From Eutreptiella sp. 'Long Island Sound 2002' (taxonomy: Eukaryota > Euglenozoa > Euglenophyceae > Eutreptiales > Eutreptiaceae), in NCBI GenBank assembly GCA_964036045.1, contig OZ038381.1, positions 102,739,367-102,803,366 of the forward strand: a stretch of DNA of 64,000 nt. The letters are read 5' to 3'. The position numbers and the translations under genes were made by a program. Below are positions 43,302-53,600 of the stretch, one piece after another. The notes under the pieces were generated by a model, which saw only the letters and a list, made by a program, of their open reading frames with translations, had not been told where the DNA came from and ran no database searches. The stretch's first letter is position 1; each line of letters starts with the position of its first letter.

Positions 43302-43320
43302 ACCTACCTACCTACCTACC
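43302..43320 (+). repeat. LINE 1 3' tail (CTAC)n
   Basis: Repeated CTAC ends the LINE. The transposon sequence resumes at 43,321. LINE 2 ends with the same kind of tail at 44,309-44,333, so it is part of the element and not a chance microsatellite. Confidence 0.85.
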
Positions 43321-43442
43321 TTTAGTGCCTTCTTCGAGACCTTTTCCCCTTTATCATGGAACTTTTGCAAACCTTTCACAGCATCCGGAGCAGCATAATA
43401 GGCAAACGTCATGAAATCTTTCCACGATTTATACGTTTTGTC

Positions 43443-43513
43443 CTGAAAATGACAAGGTCATGACCGAGGCCTCACGCAATGAGCACAGTTGAAGCAACGT
43501 TAAATGAACATAC
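43443..43513 (-). other. Intron (71 nt) with palindrome, duplicate copy
   Basis: Duplicate of the intron at 35,855-35,925 with the same GTATGT donor, same acceptor and same length. The palindrome has decayed to TGACCGAGGCCTCACGCA. Confidence 0.8.
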
Positions 43514-43875
43514 GAATTGACCCGGTTGCTTCAGTTCAGCGGTTGGAACAAGGGCACTCATCTGAACAGCATCCACAATGGCGAACTTGAGATTGTTGTA
43601 TGTGTCAGGTAAGTTCCGCCGCCACTGATCTTCAACACAACGAAGGCGGCTATCTGCCACCTCATACAGTGGTATCGGCTCGACGTGTTGTGCGTTTCCT
43701 CGAGCTTGTCCCGCCAGTTTCGCACGGAAGGCCCACAGTGTATCAGGCTTCAGAATATCAGCCGTGCATGTGGTATGCCACTTGTACAAATGCAGACATG
43801 CTGCCCGTTGCTTGTCCCAAATCTTCAAAACTGCTTCAACGCTGTGCTGTCCTGATACACACCAATGATTGCAAT
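43514..43875 (-). pseudogene. DNA-transposon exon of 362 nt, duplicate copy
   Basis: Same exon as 35,926-36,287, open throughout, with a handful of changes (for example RRRNL to QWRRNL, and KSAIV to KFAIV). The kept frame suggests the duplication is not very old. Confidence 0.65.
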
Positions 43876-43948
43876 CTGCGAATAGAAGACAGGTCCATGC
43901 GCGAGGGCTCGCGCAACGAAAATGACGAACTGTCGATTGGAAACATAC
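43876..43948 (-). other. Intron (73 nt) with palindrome, duplicate copy
   Basis: Duplicate of 36,288-36,360: GTATGT donor, ATTCGCAG acceptor and palindrome at 43,898-43,915. Length and spacing are unchanged. Confidence 0.7.
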
Positions 43949-44308
43949 TGTTGTCTACTCAGAGAACGACATATATCGGGCATGTTCGTGGTGCTGCTTC
44001 AAGTGACTGAATACGCTTTTGCAGTAACTTTGCATCTTTCCGTCTCATCTGTCGTTATGTCCTCTCCTGGTCAATTCTCACGTTGTTCAGCTCAATCTGC
44101 ACTTGCTTCTCATCTGGCTTCAGGTGGTCCTCGGTGTCTGTACCAATTGTCAGGCCAGGATCTGGTGTTTCCTTCTTCTTCCGTCCCTTCTTTGGCGTTC
44201 CAGTCCCCGATTCCAATCCTTCAGGGTCATAGTCGGTATCCACCAGTTCCTCACCTGTCTTTGTGGCGGGGCTTGCCATTCTGCGATAAGAAGAAAGCCT
44301 GTTTCGCA
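43949..44308 (-). pseudogene. DNA-transposon exon, Lys-rich, split by LINE 2
   Basis: From the LINE 2 junction the frame reads RLSSYRRMASPATKTGEELV, then a Lys cluster (PKKGRKKKETPD), then a coiled-coil-like stretch (EKQVQIELNNVRIDQERT), an in-frame TAA, RQMRRKDAKLLQKRIQSLEA, and a TGA near the donor. Across LINE 2 it is in register with the open frame ending at 59,662 (…YPILIPRFLRN). The stretch looks like a basic, helical nuclear-protein segment; function unknown. Confidence 0.6.
44297..44308. repeat. LINE 2 target duplication, left copy
   Basis: GCCTGTTTCGCA here and at 59,662-59,673 flank LINE 2 exactly. Confidence 0.92.
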
Positions 44309-44333
44309 GTTAGGTAGGGTAGGTAGGTAGGTG
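44309..44333 (-). repeat. LINE 2 3' tail (CTAC)n
   Basis: The minus strand ends CACCTACCTACCTACCCTACC…; this matches the tail of LINE 1. Confidence 0.85.
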
Positions 44334-46689
44334 CACTCGGTCGTGGGGAGGCGCCCCTGGGTTCCCCCTGGCGTCGCCCCTGTGACGAACAGGAAGAGGC
44401 TCCGCGCGTGAAGAGGGGAGGCGGCTTACATCTCGCTAGACCTGACTGTTGGCCCCCAACAAAGCGGCCCCGGGCAACACCGGGAGGGCTGATCGCCGCT
44501 GGCGTGATGTGCTTGTCTCGCCGGGAGGGTGTGCCCCCGTGCTTGCGCACGCCCCCTCCTTCGGGCGGAAACCTAGAGGTTCACTGGACTTCCTGGCGTA
44601 TCCCGTTCCAAAGGCATGCATGCTTGTTCTGGGTACTAGGGTTCCGAGGCGCTTGGGTGTCGCACGCTCCGCCTCGAGTCCCAAAGCAGCGAAGGCCTTA
44701 GGTTGCAGCCTTACCCCCGGTCTCCGGATCTCGTTTGGCCGGGTCACCTGCATGGCACGGGCTGCCTCAGTGCCCGGGCTGTGGGCACTGGGTTTCCTAC
44801 TGTTGTGTGGCGTTTGTGTTTGGGTCCGGGTTGCGGTTGGGTGAGGGTTTTGTTAACCCCGCCAGTCCTGGTTGGGGTCTTGGGTGGGTGTGTTTGGGCA
44901 CGGTTTGTGGTGTTGTCCCTCTTTTGCCGGCTGTTTGTGGTGTTTGTGGTCGGGCTTAGGTTTTGGCCTGCTTATGGGACGTGTGTGGTTTCGTGCGCGT
45001 TCCACTTGCCCCCCGCGGTTTCCGGTTCTGGTGTGCGGTGTGGGCGTGCGTGCTGGGCCCGGGTCCCAGCTCTGCCCCGCCCTTCTTGGCTGGGTAGTCG
45101 GGGTTTGTTTTTTGCGCTTTTTTTGTTTTTTTTGGTGTCCGTTTCTGGGTGTCCCTGTCCCGGGCCTTGTGGTCTGTCCCCCCATCTCCTTTATTTCGGC
45201 TGGGCTGCTGGCTTTTTTCTTTTTCGTCGTTTGTGTTTGCATGTTTGGGTGTCCCTTTTCCCGGTGGGCCGCTGTTCCTGGCTTGGTGTTGCCGGTTTTG
45301 GCTGGGTGGTCCCCCTGTGCCCCTCTAAGGGTCCTGTCTTCGGTGCCTTCCTGATGGGGGGTTTGGCCGCCTCTTGTGGTGTTGGCGGGCGGTTTGGTGG
45401 CTGTTGGCTGTTTTCGCGCCCCCCTCTCCCCCCCCTCTGTTTTTTTTAGGGGGGGGGGCTGCCTGTTCTTCCCTCTGCCTTCCCTGGGCTGGCGCACGCA
45501 CTGGCCCGCATTCAGTGTGGTCTTACGGGCTGCTGTTGGCGGTTGCGTTTTGTTTGGCCGTGTTCCGGCCCCATGGGTCTGGTGGGCTATGTACACGTTG
45601 GGCTCGGCGCCCCTTCCTGGCGGGTTAGGTCCTGGCTCTGCCGGCTGGGCGGCTGCGCCAGGCGGCTGCGTGTGGCTCTGGGTTAGGAGGTTGGGGTTGT
45701 TCGTGTCCTTTCTCCTTTGCGGTGCCCGTTTTAACCTTCTGGATGGTCCGCCACCGTTGTTGCCGGGCTCGCGGTGGCCCTGTGTGTGGCCTGCGGTGCA
45801 GGTTTTTTGGCGTGCTGGTGAGGCGCCTTCCGGGGTGTGCCGTGACTTGCTTCGGTTATTCCTTCAGGTTAGGGTCAGTCGTGCCGTGTTGTGCCGCTCT
45901 CTGCCGCGTTGCGTCGCGTCGTGCTGTGGCGCGTTGCACTGTGGCGCGCTGTGGTGCAGTGTGCGGTGGTGTCGCGTTGTGCTGTGGTGGGTCAGTGGAG
46001 GTCAGCCTGGCCTGTGTCGTGGTGCGGAGTGCGGGCCGGAGTGTGGCTGGCTGGTGGCCGCGGGGTGCGGTTAGGTGTGGGTGTCTCGCTGGGTCCGTGC
46101 TGTGGGGGCCTGGGCGTGCCGCTCGGGCTGGTGGGTCGGGTAGGCGTCCATGGGGTTGCCCTCCCTGGGGGCCTGTGCCTTGGTCCCGTGTCCTCTGGGG
46201 GTCCCGGTCCCTAGTCCTGGTCGCTGTCGCCGTGCCTTCGTCCTCTTCTGGTGCCTGTGAGGTGGCTCTTGTGGCGGCCGGGGTCGTCGCCTGGCGGTGA
46301 GGGCGTGGTGGTGCGCCGTGCGGCGGCGTTCTCTGCGGCTTCCTCTGTGGGCGTGCCCGTTCTCCCCGTGTAGGTGTGCCCTCCATTCCCCGTGTGGTTT
46401 CCGGTGGCTGGTGGCCGTGCGCTGGTGTGATCCGTACGGCGTCCGATGCTTGCTTCGGCAGTGCGTGTTGGGGGGTGCGCCCCCAGGAGTCGTGCGGCGA
46501 TCGGTGGGGTGGGGTGGCGCTGGTTCCCCCGTCGTGGTATGCCCTTCCTGGGTGTGGGTCGTGGCGTTTGCCGTGGTGCCCTTTTCCTCCGTGCCTTGGT
46601 CCCCGCTCCTGCCCCTTCCTGGTTCCTGGGTGGTTTCCTGCCCCCATGTGGTGTCTCTTCTGGCGCCCTGTCCCTATGGGTTCCTGCCT
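44334..46689 (-). other. LINE 2 3' untranslated region
   Basis: Counterpart of 40,767-43,301 in LINE 1, inverted. Sense-strand A/C richness is marked. Its antisense open frames (for example 44,703-45,449 plus) share a start with those of LINE 1 but are hydrophobic shadow frames of low T content. I see no gene. Confidence 0.6.
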
Positions 46690-49600
46690 TCACTTGGGGC
46701 CCCTCCGTGCCCTCTTGCCTGAGTGCCCCTTGGTGTCCCCTTCCCTCCCCTTGTTCTTGTCCTTCCCCTTCCTGATGTGGTGGTGGCGGGAGGGGCGGGG
46801 TGGGGAGGGGGCGCCGTTGGCCCAGGCCTGGGGGTGGGTGGCCTGGAGCCATTGGCGGAGGGCTTGGGGGGTGTGGGGGGGGCGGAGGCCCTGGACCGCA
46901 TCGCGGAGGTGGGCCTCCCATGCCGCGTGCGGCATGATGGCCTCCGGGGCGGCCTCGTTGGGGTCAGCGGGGTGCAGGTGCGCATCTCCTCGAAGGTATG
47001 CACCATGTGCACCCCATCGTGCCTTTCCGCTCCTCCGGCCCACTTCACCCAGCGGCAGAGCTCCTGCAAAACGGGGGCAGTCCACCAGGCGAGGTGGGCG
47101 GGGCCCTGGGGGGGCTGAGGGTCCGTGCCCGGGGTCCTGGAGCGGCGGGGGGAGGACGTGGACCTGTGGTGGTGGTGGGGGTGGCGGTGCCTGGGGGAGC
47201 GGGTGCGGCGAAGGCGGGGGCTGGGGGTGGAGGACGGGTACGGGCGGAGGGGGGAACGGGAGGGGGAGGTGGACATGGGGCGGCGGTGGCGCGCTTGGTG
47301 GCGTCTGGGGGAGCGGGAGTGGTGGTGGCAAGGGCTTGGGGTGGTGGATGGGTATGGGCGGCGGGGGGAATGGGGAGCCCGACGGGGCCTGTGGGGGGAG
47401 GGGGAGGTGGACATGGGGCGGCGATGGCGCTCTTGGTGGCGCCTGGGGGAGCGGGAGGGGCGGAAGCGGGGTCCCGGAGGGTCTTGGTGGCCCCTGGGGG
47501 AGCGGGAGCGGCGGGAGTGGGTGGTTGAGGCGCGGTGGCGGTGTGGGGAGTGTTGGCACCCTGGGCGAGTGTGCCGTGCGGGGGGGGAGCGGAAGCGCCG
47601 CCGTTTGCGGGACCGGGTCTCATCGCTCGAGTCGGGCCAGTCAGGATGCGTCGGCGAGTCCTGGGGGGCCCCGGTTGGTGCCGCCTGGTACTGGGGGGGG
47701 GGGGGGGGGTCCCCTGTTGTCCATGGATCCGCCACGTAGGGCCTTGGTGGCGGCAGCGGCTGGTGGTATGAGTCAAGTGACTGTCCCTGGCGGGTTTGGG
47801 CCCGGGGGGCCCCTTGGGCGTGGACGTGGTGGCCGGGGGGATACGGTTCCTGGTACGGGGGGTGGCTGGTACAGGGGGGGTGGCCCCTGGTGGTAGGTGG
47901 GGTATGCGGGTGGAGCGCTCGGTGGCTGCCATCCCATTCGCTGGTGCTGTTTGTGCACGAGGGGTTGTGGCCCGGTGGGGTAGGGTGGTGGGCAGTGGTA
48001 GTGGTGGGGCTGGTGTTGGTGGTGGGGGTTATGGGGCTGCTGGTGGTGGTGGTGTTGGTAGTGGTGGGGTTGGTGTTGCGGGTATGGCCCTTGGACCCCT
48101 TGTGGGTTTTCTGGTCCCCCTTGTGGGGGTGGGGGGTTGGGCATTCTGCGCAGCCCCCGGGGCTGCACTATGTGGTGGGCAGGGGGGGCGGGTCGGCAGC
48201 CAGGCTTGACAGTGACGGTGGTCGAGGGGTCCCACGTCCCTGGGTCGGTTTGGCCCGCGGTGGTGGTGGTTTGTGGGGGATGGATGACGGGGCGCTTGGT
48301 GACGGGCATGTGGACAAGGGTTTGGACGGGGTTGTGTTGGGTGGCCGCCTCTGCGGTGGTGGTGGCTACCAGTGGGAGGGGGGCGTGGGTTGTGGTGGGT
48401 TGGGGGTCCTGGCTTGGGTGAGGGTTCGGGTCAGGGCGGTGTCAGTGGGGTTTGTGTCGTTGCGTTTGTGGTCTTGTGTGTGCTCGCCTGGACGCCGGCT
48501 TGGGTTTGGGGTCGGGTTTGGGGTTGGGATCCGGTTCCAGGTTGAGGAGGACCTCTGTCCGGAGGTGTGAGGGCGCCGATGTCGGGTCGGGGGTCTTCCC
48601 GGTGCGTTGCCGGGGTGCCTGAGTCGCCTGTGTGGGGGTCGTGGGGTCGGTGCGTGCGGCCGCGGTATTGACTTTTGGCGTGGCCTTGAGGATGAGGGCG
48701 GCGGGGAGTGGGGGGGTCGGAGGATGAGGTGGAGGAGGTGGATGAGGCTGAGGACGAGGAGGAGGTGGTGGACGCGGGTTGGGCTGTGATGCGGGCGGGC
48801 TTGTGGGCGGCGGCTTCTGCTGCGGCCACGGCGGGGAGGATGGAGGGCATGTCCTCGGGCTCCAGGCTGGGGGCGGGCAGCTTCGAGGGCCCGGTCGTGA
48901 CCTGGCGGCCCGGCGGGCCGATCTGGTCGGCAGCGGTGGGGGAGGGAGGCGCGGGGCTGTGGCCTTCCCCTTCGGGGCTTGGCTGGGCCGGGGTCCTGCA
49001 ATGTGTGAGGTTGTGTGGGCTGGCGTCCGCGGGGGGGAACAGTTCGGGTGGCCTGCATTCAGGGGCCGGGGGGGTTGGGCCTGGGTCTTTTTGGGTGTGT
49101 GCGGGGGGCGTGGGCGGCCACTGGGTGGGGTGGGCGTGCCACGGGGCGCGGGGCTCCTCTCCGCAAATGTGTGCGGGTTGTCGAGTGTGGGGGGTGGTGA
49201 GGGGTGTCCGGCAGGTGGGTGTGTGGCGGACGTGTGCTGGTGTTCGGGCGGGTGGGGGAGGCCCATGTCGCGGGGCCCGGGGGTGCGCGCGATGGTGGGC
49301 GTGTGTGGGTGTCCGGGTGAGCAGCGAGAGGGGAGGGGCATGGGCGGGGATTGTGTGGTGGGGTGTGTTGTGTCGGTGTATGTGTCCGCTCGCCGCGGCG
49401 TGCTTGCGTGGCCAGTTGTAGGCCGGGCGGTTTGGAGGAGAAGCTTGCCCTCTTCTGCTGCCGTGGCAAGGATTTGGCAGACGAGCTTGTGTATCTGGTG
49501 GACCTCTTGGTCAGTGGTTGGAAGGGGTATGCTAGCTTTGCGCTAAGACCCACGCGGCTGAGGACCCTGTGGATGGCGTGGTACCCGCAGGTGAGGGATT

Positions 49601-50661
49601 GCTGCGGTCTGGGGGGGGGGTTTGGCCGCGTGTCCGTGCCCGCCTCGACTTGTGTGTGGGCGGTGGGGATGGCCCGAATCCAGGGCACGATCCCGGTGGG
49701 TGGCCAGCGGCGCTGGATCCAGTGGGTCAGGCAGAGCATGGCCAATCCCAGGTGGTAGCCTGCCTTCCCTGAGGTGATTTGGGCCAGGGCGCGAGCTGGG
49801 GGCTTGTCTCCTGGCTGGAGGACGCCCCTGAGGACCCTGTGCTGGGTGGTGGGGTCCCCTACTGCCCCTGGTGGGGCGGCCCCTGGGGCGAGCATGGTGT
49901 CTGTCCCTTTGACGAGCCATTGCGGGCCGGGGGACGTAGCGGTAGCAGCTATCACGTAGTAGTGCACGCGCTCGAGGACTATAACCCAGACCTCCGGCGG
50001 GGGGTGGTCACTGTCTGTAGGTGGGGGGGGGGGAGGTCGTCGTCTGGGGTGCGGAGGCCGGCGGCGCGGAGGGCGGTGCGGTGGCCTGTTCCCACTGCTC
50101 CGGGCGGTTCGGGTCCGCTGGGTGGTCCTTCTCCGCTGGGGCCCGTCGTAGGCGTACGGTCCCTCGACGCGTGACGTTGATGTCGGTGTCGTGTGTCAGG
50201 GCCTGGCCCCACTCGATTGGGGGGATCCAGACGTGCTGGCCCTGGGTGTGTTTGCGGGCTCGCCAGAGTACGAGGTCTACGATGGCCTCGTGGAGGCCGC
50301 TGCCTCGGGTGGTCAGGTCCCGGAGGGCTTTGACAGTGAGCTTGGTCCAGTCGTCTTGTAGGCGGTACCAGCCCAGGGGGGTGGTCGGGGCCCTGCCTTG
50401 GATAGTTGCTCGGAGGATGTCGGGGTCGCGGATGGTGGCCGGTGTGAGGGGGGGGTGCCCCGGGTCCGGGGGGGGGTGAGCTGCATGGGTTGCCGGGGTC
50501 TTGCGCGTCTACGTCGACGTATGGTTGGCCCTGGTTGGGCTCAGCCAGGCTGGGCGGTGCCGGGTGGCTTCTTGGGTGAGTGATGGGCCTCAGGGCGCTG
50601 TGGTGGTGTCTTGGAGGCCTGCGGATGGAGATGGGGGGGGGCGTGCGGGGCGCGGAGTGGG
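46690..50661 (-). pseudogene. LINE 2 ORF3: Ulp1-like region, Pro/Arg-Ser linker, basic C-terminus
   Basis: The N-terminal part reads ALRDLTTRGSGLHEAIVDLV … TQGQHVWIPPIEWGQ … ERVHYYVIAATATSPGPQWL … TCGYHAIHRVLSR, with the putative catalytic His codon at 49,962-49,964 and Cys at 49,587-49,589 in one open frame. This order (His, then Cys within CG-h-H) fits C48/Ulp1-like peptidases. A Pro-rich linker, then repeats of SRSPRRHQxRHRRPMSTSPS, then the conserved end WVKWAGGAERHDG … HAAWEAHLRDAVQGL and a basic tail follow. One-base indels shift it at about 49.5 and 46.97 kb. The function could be processing or host-factor cleavage; this is inference. Confidence 0.55.
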
Positions 50662-53600
50662 TTAGTGGACGTCTGGGTCATGCACGGCATGGTAATGGAT
50701 GAGACGCTGCATGTGTTCCCTGGCGGTGGGGTCGGTGAGTTGCTCCGCGTGTGTTAACAGGAGGTGTTTGCGGTGTACCATTTGGGCCGCTGCTTTGCGG
50801 ACTGCCTCTAGCTGGAGGTGCGCTGCTGCCTCCATGGGGCTTTCCGTGTGTTTGGTGAGGTGTCGGTGCAGGGCCTGTGTCACCGCCCCTCTCATGGTGG
50901 CTTCTTTGACCAGGGGATCCCGGAAGAGGTGTTCAGTGGCCTGGTGTGCGTGGCTGTGGGTTGGCCATCCTTCGTGTTGTCGTAGGGTTTCCGCTGGGGA
51001 CCAGCCCACTAGCGTGTCCCTGCCTGTATGGAGGGGGCATTTCTTGAAGTGTTCCCAGTTCTCCGGGCCGGTGTGGTCGCACGGGCAACAGCGGTGTTCT
51101 TCGGGGACGTGGATGTGTTTGCGGGCGAGCCATCTTGCGACCCTGGTGAGGAATGGTAGTTGCTCCCTGAGGAGCTGGATGCGTCGTTTTTGGAGGTAAG
51201 CTGGGACGTTTGCGGGGCGAAGCGCTGAGTGGTAGAGGGGGATTTGCAGTCTGTCCTGGAGCTCCTGGATGTGCGCCCGGCTGTCTGCGTCGCCGAGCAC
51301 GCGGGCGAGATGTTGGATGGGGTCGGGGTAGTGGTATGCTCTGTCGTGGGAGGAATAGGGGACGTCCTCTGGTACCCAGTCCGGGGTCTGATGGGGCTCG
51401 GGTACGGGGGGTATGTGTTGGAGGTGTGTGTGGTTTCGGGTGTACTGCCTGGTTGTCGACCTTACCATTTCTGTATTGGTGTCTGTGGGACTCTTGTTTC
51501 ACGATGTGGAGTTGGACGTAGGGGGGAAGGCTGTGAATGGGCTTTCGAGAGCAGCAGTGCCGGGGTGCCGAGGCTCGTTGCGGTGGCTTTGTGAAGTGGT
51601 TGCCTTGCTATGCGGAGGAGCAGGTGTGTGTCGAGAGTGGCGTCTACCACAAACCAGACCCGGACGATGTGCGGGAGGTGGGCGGGTAGGTGGGCCGCCA
51701 TCCCGGCAATGGCGTCGGCCATGGCCCCTAGCTCCCCGTTGGAGGAGGCCCCATAGGTGGTGTGGCCCGTGTGGTGGTCCATGTGGTGGTGTCCCCCAGT
51801 GTGGGTTAGCTGCAGGTTGGCCCCCCCGGTGATGGGCGTCAGGGGGGATTCGCCTGAGGCGTCGGTGAAGAAGAGCCGGTCCGCCGGTGATGGTTGTGGG
51901 GGGCGGCATGGGTTCATGGGCAGGTAGGCGTGTATGGCGAGGCCCGTGGCGAGGTGGGCTACTGGGGTTGTGGGCTGCAGGAGGGGGGTGGCGTACACCC
52001 CTATTCCTTTGGAGATGATGTGTTTCGCTTGGGGGGACAGGGCTATGAGCCCCTGCTCCGGCTGTCCTTGTGTGAGGTAGGAGTAGATGTAGTGGAGGAT
52101 GTAGGCTGTGTCTGGGTTTAGGTCGTGGCATGTGAGAGTTTGTGTTCCGTGCTCGGGTGTGTGGCAGGAGTGGTGGAGCGGATAGTGGGGGTGCTCGTGC
52201 TTGCCCGTTCTGCCTGGCTCGTACATGGTGTAACGGATGGCGACCCCTGCCGGGTCAGGGCGGGGCCATGTGGGTGTAGTGGTGAAGAGCCATTTGGGCG
52301 CGTGGTCGGGGTTCCATGCTACCGTGGGGTTAGTGTCGGTGCAGTGGAACCATGGCGCTACCCATGCGTAGGCCTGTGGTGGTAGGTGGGTTGTGGGGTG
52401 GGTGTGGTGGCGTGCTGTGAGGTGTAGTACGGGCCATGGTGTGGTTGGTGCCTCGGGGTCACAGGCCCAACATGTGCGTGGCATGCTCTGGGAGTCATGG
52501 GGGACTCGTGGTAGGTCTCGGGCGGTCATGTGGTGTTTCAGTATGCGCCATTTTGCCCCGTGGTGGATGACGGTGGTCCGCGTGGGTTTGGCTTCATTCG
52601 GGGCCAGTAGTAGGGTTAGTGGTGGGACTTGGCCCGTCACCGGGGGGACGGGTTCGTGTTTCAAGCCGGTGGGTGCGTAGGGTGGTGTCACTGGGATGGG
52701 TCGGCGGTGTTGCTTTGTGAATTCTCGGTTGGCTGTTTGCATGTCTTTGCTTCCCGGCAAAGTGTGTCCCGCTGCTCGTGCCGTCTGCCTGAGGTACTGG
52801 TGGAAGAGGCGGTAATGAGGCCATTCCGAAAGCTGTAGAAAGGGGGTGTGGTGTGCCCCGCTGTGGCGCAGGACCCGCATTTGAGGGGGGGTGACGTATA
52901 CTACGGTGATGGAGGCCCCGACAAGGTCTATGGTGTGAATGGTGCCCTTGAGGTGATGGTCGAGGTCCCCGCAGAGGACCGCTAGAGGCCCTTCCTCTGG
53001 GCACGTGTGGTTGGTGAGTATGGCGTGGTGTGGGGACGGGAGGAGAAGCTGCAGGTGGTTCCACAGGCGCGTGTTCATGTTGGTGGGCATGCCCGTCTGG
53101 TGGAGTACCCAGCGCGGGCATGTGTTGCGGGCCCGTTGTGCGGCTTGGAGGCGGATTTTGGTGACCTCGCGGACCTCCGGTGAGTGGTTGTGGGTCATGC
53201 AGTGAAGGAGGAGGGCGGTGTGTCTGGTGTAGGCCGCTTTCACCTCGTCCCCTATGGCGTCCCCATAGTGGGACCATGCCGCTCGGATGGCGCGGGTGGG
53301 TATGGAGGTGGGCAAGCCCCCGTGTGCTGCCCATGCCTTGGTCACGGCGCGTGTGGCCGGCTGGAGGGGGGTGGTGGGGTGTGTCAGGTGGAGTGCTTGG
53401 AAGCCTATGGAGGCGTTTAAGACCCCGGTGAGGTAGTACGCCAGGCTCTGGTGGGACAGGGAGAGGGCCTTGGTGATAGGGGACGCTTATCTGGGGAGAT
53501 GGGCGAGGTGTGATTGCTACTTGGGAGGGAGGGTGGCATCCTCAGGGTTGGCGGCCTGGATTACCCCCAGGTGGGTGGTGGTTGTCACGACTTGCATGGG

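Larger units (their letters stand above)
36549..43320 (+). mobile_element. LINE 1: 5'-truncated copy of the LINE family
   Basis: From 36,549 the plus strand matches the minus strand of LINE 2, beginning at the last ~42 codons of ORF2, and runs through ORF3 and the 3' untranslated region to a (CTAC)n tail at 43,302-43,320. 5' truncation and a simple-repeat tail are typical of target-primed reverse transcription. It interrupts the DNA transposon and is flanked by an ~800-bp direct duplication instead of a short target duplication. Confidence 0.9.
43322..44125. repeat. Right copy of the ~800-bp direct duplication flanking LINE 1
   Basis: Matches 35,734-36,535 with scattered substitutions, including the two palindrome-bearing introns (43,443-43,513 and 43,876-43,948) and the 362-nt exon between them. 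The palindrome of the first intron (43,461-43,478) is more degraded than its partner. Confidence 0.85.

Noticed and set aside
43322-44125. The ~800-bp duplication as a simple assembly duplication
   Set aside because: The copies differ at several per cent of positions, including the palindromes, so they are distinct genomic sequences.
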